Of a DNA stretch of 64,000 bases, positions 27,032 through 35,733 are shown piece by piece. Position 1 is the stretch's first letter. Every line of letters begins with the position of its first letter. The stretch comes from CAYQQR01 sp964420035 (GTDB lineage Bacteria; Bacteroidota; Bacteroidia; Bacteroidales; SM23-62). The notes under the pieces were generated by a model, which was not told the origin of the DNA, did no database searches, and saw only the letters and a list, made by a program, of their open reading frames with translations. The DNA lies in NCBI GenBank assembly GCA_964420035.1, contig CAYQQR010000008.1:38947-102946 (forward strand), given 5' to 3'. The translations under genes were made by a program, and so were the position numbers.

Positions 27032-28012
27032 TTCTTCCTCTATCTCTATCCTGAAATCACTTTCTTCTTCCTTTTCCCCCGGAAGAACGGGAGCACTGAG
27101 TATCTTTTTCCTGTTCTTCCTCAGCGACAAAGTATCACCGGGCTCCGGCCGGGTCCCCTCTTCCATGTTGTTCTTCTTATAGAGCTTTTTGAGTTTGACC
27201 GCATATTCCTGGGAGATCCCGTACATGCTTTCGCCTTCCTGTACCACATGGATATCCTCTCCCCGTTCGGCACGGTTGCGCTTGGGCTGAAGGTAAAGGA
27301 TCGAGCCCGGTACCAGGTCCGAATTTTTTTGGACGGCTTCATTGTATCTGGCCAGTTCAAAGCGCATCATTCCCAGTTCACGGGTCAGGTCCATATAGGT
27401 ATCTCCCTCCTCAACAATAATGTAATCAACCCGGTTCTTTTCAAGAATCTCCCGGGTATCCGCCGAAGCAATTTCGAATTCTTCATCCGGATGGGGGATA
27501 TATCCCTGATCATATCGATAAAGTTCATTTTCTTCGATGATCCGGATCAATACCTGGGCATAACTTCTGCTGGTGGCATATCCGGCCTTTTTTAGGCCCC
27601 TGGACCATCCTTTATAATCCTTATAATCCAGTTCAAACAGAAAAGCATAGCGGGATGAATTCATCAAAAAATCCGAATGATCCTTATAGGACTCATAGAC
27701 ATCCTTGTACTTCCGGAAACATTCGTTCCTCTCGTCATCGTCGTGGTAGATCTTTTTCCCTTTCCAGTCGTGGCACTTGATCCCGAAATGATTGTTCCCC
27801 TTCACGGCGAGCCGGCTGTTGCCGTTGTCCGATTCAAGCAGGCCCTGGGCCAGGGTAATGCTGGCCGGTATCCCGCTCCTCTTCATCTCCTTAACGGCTA
27901 ACCCGGCATATTTCCGGATGTATTCCTCGCGGGTCATTTTGGCGGATGACTGGGCCTGTATCAAAACAGGGCTCAGTAACATGATCCATATGAGTACTCC
28001 GGTCCTGTGCAT
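27026..28012 (-). CDS. Secreted glucosaminidase with two LysM domains
   Basis: A 328-residue peptidoglycan hydrolase. A signal peptide (ends LIQAQS) is followed by a FlgJ/AtlA-type N-acetylglucosaminidase domain (about 30-170), with the catalytic Glu60 in LAQGLLESDNGNS and the NHFGIKCHDWKG motif. Two LysM domains follow (about 193-243, IIVEEGDTYMDL; about 256-304, HVVQEGESMYGI), which bind the glycan backbone. Highly charged C-terminal tail. Likely acts in cell-wall turnover or division. A monocistronic gene: the RluA gene lies upstream on the same strand 131 bp away. Confidence 0.9.
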   Translation of the reverse strand: MHRTGVLIWIMLLSPVLIQAQSSAKMTREEYIRKYAGLAVKEMKRSGIPASITLAQGLLESDNGNSRLAVKGNNHFGIKCHDWKGKKIYHDDDERNECFRKYKDVYESYKDHSDFLMNSSRYAFLFELDYKDYKGWSRGLKKAGYATSRSYAQVLIRIIEENELYRYDQGYIPHPDEEFEIASADTREILEKNRVDYIIVEEGDTYMDLTRELGMMRFELARYNEAVQKNSDLVPGSILYLQPKRNRAERGEDIHVVQEGESMYGISQEYAVKLKKLYKKNNMEEGTRPEPGDTLSLRKNRKKILSAPVLPGEKEEESDFRIEIEEEL

Positions 28013-28142
28013 TTAGTTATGTTAACTCTCCTGTTTGATTCGTAGTATCCACATCCTCTTTGCGAAAATATCTCCTGGATCATCTCAAACGGCCCGGGAG
28101 ATGAAAAAATTTCAACAAATAAAGGAAGCTTTCAACAAATAT

Positions 28143-28838
28143 TCAGGACACAACCGAGCTGAAATACTGCCACAAGGGATCTTCAGGCAGGGGCGCATTT
28201 ATGGTAAGGGGTTCTTTTTTAACCGGGTGCCGGAAAGAAAGGGTGCGGGCATGCAAGCCGATGCTCTTGTCAGGATTGGATCTTTTCGCGCCGTATTTGA
28301 GATCCCCTTTAACGATACACCCCATGGAAGCGAGCTGGGCACGGATCTGGTGGTGCCTGCCGGTTTGCAAATCAACCTCGAGCAGGTAATAATGATCCGA
28401 TTCTGCCAGAAAAGTGTAGTTCAGGACCGCCAACTTGGCACCTTTTCTGGTTTTGTCGACGGTATAGGACTTATTCTGTTTCTGGTTTTTGAGCAGGTAT
28501 TGCCTTAATGTTCCGCTTTTTTGGGGAGGCGCTGATTCTACAACGGCCCAATAGACCTTTCGTACGGCTCCCTGCTGAAATAAGGCATTCATCCTGCCCA
28601 GGGCCTTGCTGGTACGGGCATACAAGATGCACCCGCTCACGGGCCGGTCCAGCCGGTGCACCACGCCCAGGTAAACTTTCCCGGGCTTATTGTATTTGGT
28701 CCGTATGTACCCACGAACGAGATCATCCAGGGGGACATCCCCGGTCTTGTCGCCCTGAACGATCTGCGAAGGTTTCTTATTGAGGACGATCAGGTGGTTG
28801 TCTTCATACAATACGCGGATGTCGGGCAGTTTCTGCAA
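28143..28838 (-). CDS. RluA-family RNA pseudouridine synthase
   Basis: A 231-residue enzyme converting uridine to pseudouridine in rRNA or tRNA. The catalytic motif HRLDRPVSGCILYARTS has the essential Asp, and the end of the core has VDLQTGRHHQIRAQLA, the usual RluA Arg-rich motif. No S4 domain is fused at the N-terminus, giving the short RluA/TruC-like form. The stop lies 7 bp after panB on the same strand, so the two may be co-transcribed. Target site unknown. Confidence 0.92.
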   Translation of the reverse strand: MQKLPDIRVLYEDNHLIVLNKKPSQIVQGDKTGDVPLDDLVRGYIRTKYNKPGKVYLGVVHRLDRPVSGCILYARTSKALGRMNALFQQGAVRKVYWAVVESAPPQKSGTLRQYLLKNQKQNKSYTVDKTRKGAKLAVLNYTFLAESDHYYLLEVDLQTGRHHQIRAQLASMGCIVKGDLKYGAKRSNPDKSIGLHARTLSFRHPVKKEPLTINAPLPEDPLWQYFSSVVS

Positions 28839-28844
28839 GCAGGT

Positions 28845-29660
28845 TCAGTATTGTTCTTTTTCATTCGGAAAATCAACCGAACGCACATCTTCAATGTAAG
28901 CCTGTACCGCACCTTTGATCTCGGCATGCAGGTTATGGTAACGGCGCAGGAAGCGCGGACTGAATTCCTGGGTGATGCCGAGCATATCGTGGAGGACCAG
29001 AACCTGGCCGTCGACATCCGGTCCGGCGCCAATACCGATCACGGGGATCTTCAGTTCGGAAGCCACCTGTTTGGCAAGCTGAGCAGGTATTTTCTCGAGA
29101 ACCAGTCCGAAGCACCCGGTTTCTTCCAGCAGGTGAGCATCCTGTACCAGTTTATCCGCTTCAGCCTTTTCCCGGGCCCGGACCACGTAGGTGCCGAATT
29201 TGTGGATCGACTGGGGTGTCAAACCCAGGTGACCCATTACCGGTATCCCGGCGGAAAGGATCCGGGTAACCGATTCCTGTATCTCGGCTCCCCCCTCCAT
29301 TTTCACAGCGCCTGCTCCGGTTTCCTTCATGATCCTGATGGCAGAGATCAGGGCCTCCTTTGAATTTCCCTGGTAAGCCCCGAAGGGCAGATCGACCACC
29401 ACCAGGGCCCTTTTCACTGCACGAACCACGGAAGAAGCATGATAGATCATCATATCCAGGGTAATGGGCAGGGTGGTTTCGTAGCCGGCCATCACATTGG
29501 AAGCCGAATCCCCTACCAGGATGATGTCAATACCGGATTCATCCAGTATTTTGGCAATGGAATAGTCGTACCCGGTAAGCATGGCGATCTTCTCGCCTTT
29601 CAGCTTCATCTTATGCAAAACGTGAGTGGTAACCTTCTTAACTGAGCTGTGAATTGCCAT
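28845..29660 (-). CDS. panB: 3-methyl-2-oxobutanoate hydroxymethyltransferase
   Basis: First enzyme of pantothenate synthesis: adds a hydroxymethyl group from methylene-tetrahydrofolate to ketoisovalerate to give ketopantoate. 271 residues from ATG 29660 (MAIHSSVKKVTTH); an in-frame ATG at 29699 would add 13 hydrophobic residues not typical of PanB. Family motifs: MLTGYDYSIAKILDESG, ILVGDSASNV (metal-binding Asp), DLPFGAYQ, VKMEGG, GHLGLTPQS and IGIGAGPDVDGQVLVLHDMLG (catalytic Glu region read as D-x-D here). Other pan genes are not in the window. Confidence 0.94.
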   Translation of the reverse strand: MAIHSSVKKVTTHVLHKMKLKGEKIAMLTGYDYSIAKILDESGIDIILVGDSASNVMAGYETTLPITLDMMIYHASSVVRAVKRALVVVDLPFGAYQGNSKEALISAIRIMKETGAGAVKMEGGAEIQESVTRILSAGIPVMGHLGLTPQSIHKFGTYVVRAREKAEADKLVQDAHLLEETGCFGLVLEKIPAQLAKQVASELKIPVIGIGAGPDVDGQVLVLHDMLGITQEFSPRFLRRYHNLHAEIKGAVQAYIEDVRSVDFPNEKEQY

Positions 29661-29723
29661 AGCAATCGTTTTTATTATTAACAAAGTTAAGCAAATCATC
29701 CGGGTTCATAACAATCCGCAATC

Positions 29724-29743
29724 CCTGCCTGCCGACAGGCAGG
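29724..29743. repeat. Dispersed palindrome CCTGCCTG-CCGA-CAGGCAGG
   Basis: Perfect 8-bp inverted repeat with a 4-nt loop, flanked by AATCC / GCGCAATCC repeats, in the 196-bp spacer between panB and dnaK. It is one of at least six related palindromes in the window. Confidence 0.7.
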
Positions 29744-29856
29744 CGCAATCCGCAATATTCTGTTTATGTCATTCTGTCACCTTATTCATTGATGGCATGA
29801 TGATTGACACCATAAGAACTGTATATAAAAATTGAAAAACATAAATCACAATAACA

Positions 29857-31773
29857 ATGAGTAAAATAATCGGAATAGACCTTGGAACCACCAATTCTTG
29901 CGTTGCTGTTATGGAGGGGAATGAACCGGTTGTTATTCCCAACAGCGAGGGAAAAAGGACGACACCTTCAATGGTGGCTTTTTCCGATAACGGGGAACGT
30001 AAAATTGGGGATCCGGCAAAGAGACAAGCCATTACCAACCCGGTAAGGACCATCTTTTCCATAAAACGCTTTATGGGCGAAACCCATGATAAGGTTCAGA
30101 AAGAAATTAACCGGGTTCCTTATAAAGTTGAAAAGGGCGACAACAATACCCCGAGGGTAAAAGTTGACGACCGTCTGTTCACCCCCCAGGAGATATCGGC
30201 AATGATCCTTCAGAAAATGAAGAAGACGGCCGAGGATTACCTGGGCCAAACGGTCAGCGAAGCAGTTATCACCGTTCCTGCATACTTTAGCGACTCCCAG
30301 CGTCAGGCCACAAAAGAAGCCGGAGAGATCGCGGGATTGAAAGTATCCAGGATTATCAACGAGCCCACGGCTGCCTCTCTGGCCTATGGACTGGATAAAA
30401 AGAACAAGGATACGCGCATTGCTGTCTTTGACCTTGGCGGGGGAACTTTTGACATATCCATCCTCGAACTTGGAGACGGCGTATTTGAAGTCAAGTCAAC
30501 CAACGGGGACACCCATCTGGGTGGTGACGATTTTGATGAGCGTATCATTGACTGGCTGGCTGAAGAATTCAAGAAGGACGAAAATATTGATTTGAGAAAA
30601 GATCCCATGGCCCTGCAGCGACTGAAAGAGGCGGCAGAAAAAGCCAAGATCGAACTCTCATCTTCCACCAGCACCGAGATCAACCTGCCCTATATTATGC
30701 CGGTTGACGGAATTCCCAAGCACTTGGTGCGCACACTTTCCAGGGCTAAATTTGAGAGTCTGGTGGACGATCTGGTACAGTCGACCATTGAACCCTGTAA
30801 GAAAGCAATGAAGGATGCCAATGCTTCACCTTCAGACATTGACCAGGTGATCCTTGTCGGTGGCTCCACCAGGATGCCGGCCATACAACAGACCGTGGAA
30901 AAATTCTTCGGCAAGGCTCCTTCCAAAGGTGTAAACCCGGACGAGGTCGTTGCTATCGGTGCAGCCATCCAGGGCGGTGTACTCACCGGAGACGTCAAGG
31001 ATGTACTGCTCCTGGACGTTACCCCGCTTTCATTGGGTATTGAGACCATGGGTGGTGTATTCACAAAACTGATTGATGCCAATACAACCATCCCGACAAA
31101 GAAAGCCGAAACATTTACCACTGCCGCGGATAACCAGCCTTCTGTTGAGATTCACGTGCTCCAGGGAGAAAGGTCCCTGGCTAAGGATAACAAGACCATC
31201 GGAAGGTTCCACCTGGATGGTATTCCGCCTGCCCCGAGAGGTGTACCCCAGATCGAAGTCACCTTTGATATCGATGCCAACGGTATCCTGAACGTATCCG
31301 CCAAGGATAAAGGCACCGGCAAAGAGCAAAGCATCCGTATCGAAGCCAGCTCAGGTCTCAGTGAAGATGAGATCGAAAGAATGAAACGTGAAGCCAAGGA
31401 AAACGAGGCTGCCGACAAGGCCGAAAAAGAGCGGATAGATAAACTGAACGCCGCGGATAGCCTTGTCTTCCAGACTGAAAAACAATTGAAAGAGTTTGGC
31501 GACAAGCTGCCTTCTGACAAGAAGAAAACCATTGAAGATGCTGCAGCTAAATTGAAAGAAGCACATAAGAATGCAAACCTGGAAGAGGTTGAAAAATATA
31601 CTGCCGAGCTGAATAATGCCTGGCAGGCCGCTTCCGAAGATATATACAAGGCACAGCAGCAAACTACCGGCGGTCAGCAACAGCAGCAGGAAGAAGCCAA
31701 AACCGAAGCGGGTGGTAAATCCGGTGGCGATGATGACGAAGTCACGGACGTTGACTTTGAAGAGGTTAAGTAA
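29857..31773 (+). CDS. dnaK: Chaperone DnaK (Hsp70)
   Basis: ATP-dependent chaperone of 638 residues. The ATPase domain (1-385) begins IIGIDLGTTNSCVAVMEG and includes AYFSDSQRQATKEAG, FDLGGGTFDISIL and ILVGGSTRMPAIQ. The substrate-binding domain follows the VLLLDVTPLSLGIET linker, then a helical lid, a Gln-rich low-complexity segment and the conserved acidic end (DVDFEEVK), which in other bacteria contacts tetratricopeptide partners. dnaJ and grpE are not adjacent, as is usual in Bacteroidota. A rho-independent terminator follows 41 bp after the stop. Confidence 0.98.
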   Translation: MSKIIGIDLGTTNSCVAVMEGNEPVVIPNSEGKRTTPSMVAFSDNGERKIGDPAKRQAITNPVRTIFSIKRFMGETHDKVQKEINRVPYKVEKGDNNTPRVKVDDRLFTPQEISAMILQKMKKTAEDYLGQTVSEAVITVPAYFSDSQRQATKEAGEIAGLKVSRIINEPTAASLAYGLDKKNKDTRIAVFDLGGGTFDISILELGDGVFEVKSTNGDTHLGGDDFDERIIDWLAEEFKKDENIDLRKDPMALQRLKEAAEKAKIELSSSTSTEINLPYIMPVDGIPKHLVRTLSRAKFESLVDDLVQSTIEPCKKAMKDANASPSDIDQVILVGGSTRMPAIQQTVEKFFGKAPSKGVNPDEVVAIGAAIQGGVLTGDVKDVLLLDVTPLSLGIETMGGVFTKLIDANTTIPTKKAETFTTAADNQPSVEIHVLQGERSLAKDNKTIGRFHLDGIPPAPRGVPQIEVTFDIDANGILNVSAKDKGTGKEQSIRIEASSGLSEDEIERMKREAKENEAADKAEKERIDKLNAADSLVFQTEKQLKEFGDKLPSDKKKTIEDAAAKLKEAHKNANLEEVEKYTAELNNAWQAASEDIYKAQQQTTGGQQQQQEEAKTEAGGKSGGDDDEVTDVDFEEVK

Positions 31774-31813
31774 GGTGACCGACCACGGACCACAGCTGGT
31801 TGGTAGTATATAT

Positions 31814-31846
31814 AACCTGCCGGGGAAATAACCGGCAGGTTTTTTT
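31814..31846 (+). terminator. Rho-independent terminator of dnaK
   Basis: A 10-bp perfect inverted repeat, AACCTGCCGG ... CCGGCAGGTT (31814-31823 and 31832-31841), with an 8-nt loop and followed by T residues. It is the clearest intrinsic terminator in the window and ends the dnaK transcript. Confidence 0.9.
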
Positions 31847-31906
31847 GTGCGCCGAAAGGATGTAACAATTAACTTTAAAATCCGTTTTAGGAATTGTACG
31901 CGGAAT

Positions 31907-32707
31907 ATGAAAACCACTCTATTCTCTTTGCTTGCCCTGCTTCTCCCGGTTATTCTGGCGGCTCAACCCGGAAACCTGCCGGATACACTCAATCAATACG
32001 ATGAACAGGGTAAAAAGCATGGATATTGGATCGTTCGAAACGATGAAGATATAAAGGTCTACGAGGGAAGGTTTGAGCATGGCGATCCGGTGGGAACATT
32101 GATCCGTTATTTCGGTAACGGAAATAAAAAGGCAGAAATGCATCATCTTCCGGATGGCCGAAACGTACGGGTGATCTTCTATTATCCTGACGGTAAGCTG
32201 GCGGGCAAAGGAAAATACCTGGATCAGAAAAAAGATTCCACCTGGCTTTATTACTCTTATTATGAAGGACACCTGTCCATGAAAGAACACTATGCTTCCG
32301 GACAAAAGCAAGGCAGTACCAAAAAATTCTACCCGGATAGATCCATTTCAGAAATCACCTTCTGGAAAGATGGACAAAGACACGGTCCCTGGAAGCAGTA
32401 TTATGAAAACGGCAGACTGAAACTTGTTGCCCGCTTTGAGGAAGGTCGGTTGGAAGGGACTTTTGAAATATTCAATAATGAGGGTGAACCCGCGGCATCG
32501 GGCAGTTACCTTCACAACAAAATGCACGGAACCTGGAAATATTATGACCAGGAAGGAAAGGAGGATTTCCAGGTTATTTACGAGCATGGAAAACCCGCCA
32601 ATCCGGCTGTACTTGAAAAACGGGCAGAAGAATACTTTAAAATGATGGATGAGAATCTGGGGAAAATACCGGAACCAGGGGAATCTCTCTTTGACCCCGA
32701 CAGATAG
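31907..32707 (+). CDS. YwqK-type MORN-repeat secreted protein
   Basis: A 266-residue exported protein starting at ATG 31907 (MKTTLFSLLALL, signal peptide ending ILAAQ). The mature part is made of MORN/YwqK-like repeats with the pattern G-x-Y-x-x-G-x-x-x-G-x-W-x-x-Y-Y (QGKKHGYWIV; KKDSTWLYYSYYEGH; GQRHGPWKQYYENG; HNKMHGTWKYYDQEG). YwqK proteins are labelled as antitoxins in databases, but no toxin-like gene is adjacent and this copy has a signal peptide. An envelope protein-binding role is more likely. Follows dnaK after a terminator, so it has its own promoter. Confidence 0.85.
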   Translation: MKTTLFSLLALLLPVILAAQPGNLPDTLNQYDEQGKKHGYWIVRNDEDIKVYEGRFEHGDPVGTLIRYFGNGNKKAEMHHLPDGRNVRVIFYYPDGKLAGKGKYLDQKKDSTWLYYSYYEGHLSMKEHYASGQKQGSTKKFYPDRSISEITFWKDGQRHGPWKQYYENGRLKLVARFEEGRLEGTFEIFNNEGEPAASGSYLHNKMHGTWKYYDQEGKEDFQVIYEHGKPANPAVLEKRAEEYFKMMDENLGKIPEPGESLFDPDR

Positions 32708-32728
32708 TCAGGATTAGCCATAATTTAT

Positions 32729-32736
32729 TAGCTTTG
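32729..32736 (+). promoter_or_regulatory. Candidate Bacteroidota -7 element (TAGCTTTG)
   Basis: Matches the Bacteroidota -7 consensus TAnnTTTG exactly and lies 30 bp upstream of the subtilase ATG, so a transcript would have a leader of about 20 nt. No convincing -33 TTTG box at the usual spacing was seen. Confidence 0.3.
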
Positions 32737-32765
32737 GCATTTGTTCGGCAGCATTGCTTGTGAAG

Positions 32766-34403
32766 ATGAAAAAAAACCTTATTCTCATAAGTCTTTTCTT
32801 AGCTATCCTTCAGAATATTTCGGCACAGGATCTTATTAAGTTCTGGGTTGAATTTGACGGCAAACCCGGCAGTACTTATTCACTCGGTCAACCGGAATTA
32901 TTCCTCACGGAAAGGGCCATCGACCGGCGGGAGAAATACGGCATTGCAATAGATTCACTTGACCTGCCGGTATCTCAACAATACCTGAATCAAATCGCTG
33001 ATGACGGTTGGACCATTTGTTACGCGTCTAAATGGCTCAATGCCGCTGTAATCGAGACTGACAGTTTATTGAATCACAGGGAGCTGGATGAATTGGGTTT
33101 CGTCACACACTATGAGATAGTCTATTATGAAACACCCGATACCGCTGAATCTGCCGCTAAAGCTATTCAGTCAGACGATTCAGCACTAATTTATAATTAT
33201 GGCCTGGGCATGGACCAGGTTGATCTGCACCAGGGCTCAGCCTTGCACAATGAGGGTTATGACGGAACCGGCAAATTGATTGCCATCATGGATGCAGGCT
33301 TTGGAGGCGTGGAGGACTTACCCGCTTTTGACAGTCTATGGCTCAATGAGCGAATTATCGATTATTGGGATTTTGTCGATGTGGATGATGATCCATTTCA
33401 TGGCAGCTATCACGGGATGCATGTGCTTTCCATAATGGGAGGGAATTGGCCCGGAAACCTCGTGGGTACGGCACCGGACGCTGAATATATCCTTTATAGA
33501 ACTGAAAGTACCTGCAGTGAATACAGAATTGAAGAAGCCAACTGGATTGCCGCGGCTGAAAGGGCCGATAGTCTCGGAGCGGACATCATACAAACCTCCC
33601 TGGGTTATTCGACATTCAACGATACGCTGATGAATTACAGCTACCAGGACATGGACGGGAAAACCGCACTCATTACCAGGGCATCAGAAATCGCCGCTTC
33701 AAAGGGTATATTCCTGGTAGCCAGCGCCGGTAATCGGGGTAACGATCCCTGGAAATATATTACTGCACCGGCTGACGCTGCCCATACCCTGGCCGTGGGG
33801 GCTGTAGATAAATCAGGGCAGTATGTACCCTTCAGTTCCCTGGGACCAACATACGACGGACGGGTAAAACCGGACGTGGTCGCACTGGGCCTGTTCACCA
33901 GCATACAATCTTCAAACGGAAGTATCGGCACAGGATCAGGTACTTCCTATGCAGCGCCGGTTGTTGCAGGATTGGTTGCAAGCTTGTGGGAGAAACATCC
34001 CGACCGTTCCAACCTGGAATTGCTTAATGATATCCACAAAAGTTCGAACTTTTACCCTTATTCCACACCTCAAACCGGTTACGGAATACCGAATTTCAGC
34101 GTTGCAAGCTGGTTGATTACGGGCGATTTCAGGCAAAAGATCGAAAATTCTCCCCTTTTGGTCTATCCCAATCCTGCCAGGGATATCATCCATATCAAAT
34201 TGCCGGAACACCTGGGATCTCCAATTAATCTGAAGATCCTGAACCTTCTTGGTCGCCTGTATCTTCACAGGGTTCTCACGGATTCAGAGTGTGAAGGAGT
34301 AATCCGGGTCCATGAGATTGATCATTTCTCATCAGGACTTTATATCTTACAGATCAGTGTAAAAGATAAAATCTACACGACTAAAATTGTCATCGAAGAT
34401 TGA
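32766..34403 (+). CDS. Secreted subtilase (S8) with T9SS sorting domain
   Basis: A 545-residue serine protease exported by the type IX system. The start is ATG 32766 (MKKNLILISLFL), with a signal peptide ending ISAQ. The catalytic triad is present: Asp176 in IAIMDAGFGG, His216 in SYHGMHVLSIMGG and Ser394 in GTGSGTSYAAPVVAG; the oxyanion Asn is in LVASAGNRGN. The propeptide-like region 20-160 contains a typical LTERAIDRREKYG segment. The C-terminus (LLVYPNPARDIIHIKL ... FSSGLYILQIS) is a type A sorting domain removed on secretion. The xseA gene overlaps the last 17 bp. Confidence 0.93.
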   Translation: MKKNLILISLFLAILQNISAQDLIKFWVEFDGKPGSTYSLGQPELFLTERAIDRREKYGIAIDSLDLPVSQQYLNQIADDGWTICYASKWLNAAVIETDSLLNHRELDELGFVTHYEIVYYETPDTAESAAKAIQSDDSALIYNYGLGMDQVDLHQGSALHNEGYDGTGKLIAIMDAGFGGVEDLPAFDSLWLNERIIDYWDFVDVDDDPFHGSYHGMHVLSIMGGNWPGNLVGTAPDAEYILYRTESTCSEYRIEEANWIAAAERADSLGADIIQTSLGYSTFNDTLMNYSYQDMDGKTALITRASEIAASKGIFLVASAGNRGNDPWKYITAPADAAHTLAVGAVDKSGQYVPFSSLGPTYDGRVKPDVVALGLFTSIQSSNGSIGTGSGTSYAAPVVAGLVASLWEKHPDRSNLELLNDIHKSSNFYPYSTPQTGYGIPNFSVASWLITGDFRQKIENSPLLVYPNPARDIIHIKLPEHLGSPINLKILNLLGRLYLHRVLTDSECEGVIRVHEIDHFSSGLYILQISVKDKIYTTKIVIED

Positions 34404-35733
34404 AAGCGGTAACAGCAGACAGGGTATCAGCCTCTATGATCTCAATCTGAAGATCAGAGACACCCTGAACAGCAGCTTTGACAAGCCCCTTTGGGTTGTT
34501 GCCGAGCTTAGTGAAATGAAGGTCCACCGTTCAGGACACTGCTATCTTGAACTCATTCAAAAGGATAAAGATTCCGACAGGATCATTGCCAAAAGCAGGG
34601 CCACCATCTGGGCCTATACTTACCGGATACTTAAACCATATTTCGAATCGACCACCGGTTATGAATTCTCCACGGGTATCCAGATTATGGTGAATGTAAG
34701 GGTGGATTTTCACGAACTGTACGGCCTCAGTCTGCATATTGAAGACATTGATCCCACCTATACCCTGGGGGATATGGAAAGAAGAAAGCGGGAGATACTC
34801 CGCAAACTGGAAGAAGACGGGGTGCTCGATATGAATAAAGAGCTCGGTCTTCCCCTCATCCCCCGCGTTATCGCGGTTATCTCTTCAGAAACGGCTGCAG
34901 GTTATGAAGATTTTCACGAACAACTCAGCAACAATCCTTATGGTTATGTATTTCATACGCATTTGTTCAATGCATTGATGCAGGGCGACCAATCACCTGC
35001 TTCCATCATGAAGCAACTGGAACGGATCTATGAGCATCAAGAAGTATTCGATCTTGTGGTGATTATCCGTGGAGGCGGTTCACAGGCCGACCTGGCCAGC
35101 CTGAATCATTATGAACTGGCTTCCCACATAGCACAATTCCCCTTACCTGTTCTGACAGGTATAGGACATGAAAAAGATGATACCGTACTGGATATTGTCG
35201 CCCATACCCGCCTGAAAACGCCGACGGCTGTTGCAGAATTTCTTATAGAAAGAATTCATGAATTTGAAGAACACTTGCACCATCTTTTCCGTATAATCAA
35301 AGACCGGACCAGAGACTACCCAGATCGGTTTAAGAACAGGATAGAACAATTAGCGCTGAAATTACAGTCGGGTAGCAACATGAAACTGGAACAGCATAAA
35401 GAAAAGCTTGTTCATTCCCGCATTTCCCTTATGGAATTATCAAGGAAGAGGGTAGACCGGGAAAGAAACAACCTCAAACATTCCAGCCGGTATATCCAAT
35501 CGGGCAGCATGCAAATGCTCAAATACCATAGGCAGGTTTTGGGCCTGTCGGAAAAGAGCATTGAACATCTCTCCCCAAAGAATGTCCTGAAAAGAGGCTA
35601 TTCCATTACCAGGCACAAGGGCCGGTCCATAAAAGAAGCCAAAGAAGTCGGTCAGGGTGAAACCATTGAAACCCAGCTCCACCATGGAGATTTGACAAGT
35701 ATAACCACGGGTAAAAAGAAAAGATCAGAATGA
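34387..35733 (+). CDS. xseA: Exodeoxyribonuclease VII large subunit
   Basis: Catalytic subunit of exonuclease VII, 448 residues, which degrades single-stranded DNA in repair. An N-terminal OB fold (about 8-105; LWVVAELSEMKVHRSGHCYLEL) is followed by the nuclease core (LPLIPRVIAVISSETAAGYEDF; IRGGGSQADLASLNHYELA; GIGHEKDDTVLD) and a long coiled coil (about 300-410) that binds XseB. The start used is TTG at 34387, inside the end of the subtilase gene. Its stop overlaps the start of a TPR histidine kinase gene (ATGA), with xseB further on. Confidence 0.94.
   Translation: MSSKIESGNSRQGISLYDLNLKIRDTLNSSFDKPLWVVAELSEMKVHRSGHCYLELIQKDKDSDRIIAKSRATIWAYTYRILKPYFESTTGYEFSTGIQIMVNVRVDFHELYGLSLHIEDIDPTYTLGDMERRKREILRKLEEDGVLDMNKELGLPLIPRVIAVISSETAAGYEDFHEQLSNNPYGYVFHTHLFNALMQGDQSPASIMKQLERIYEHQEVFDLVVIIRGGGSQADLASLNHYELASHIAQFPLPVLTGIGHEKDDTVLDIVAHTRLKTPTAVAEFLIERIHEFEEHLHHLFRIIKDRTRDYPDRFKNRIEQLALKLQSGSNMKLEQHKEKLVHSRISLMELSRKRVDRERNNLKHSSRYIQSGSMQMLKYHRQVLGLSEKSIEHLSPKNVLKRGYSITRHKGRSIKEAKEVGQGETIETQLHHGDLTSITTGKKKRSE

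Noticed and set aside
31907..32707. YwqK protein as half of a toxin-antitoxin pair.
   Set aside because: No adjacent toxin gene, and it has a signal peptide, so the database label is not supported here.
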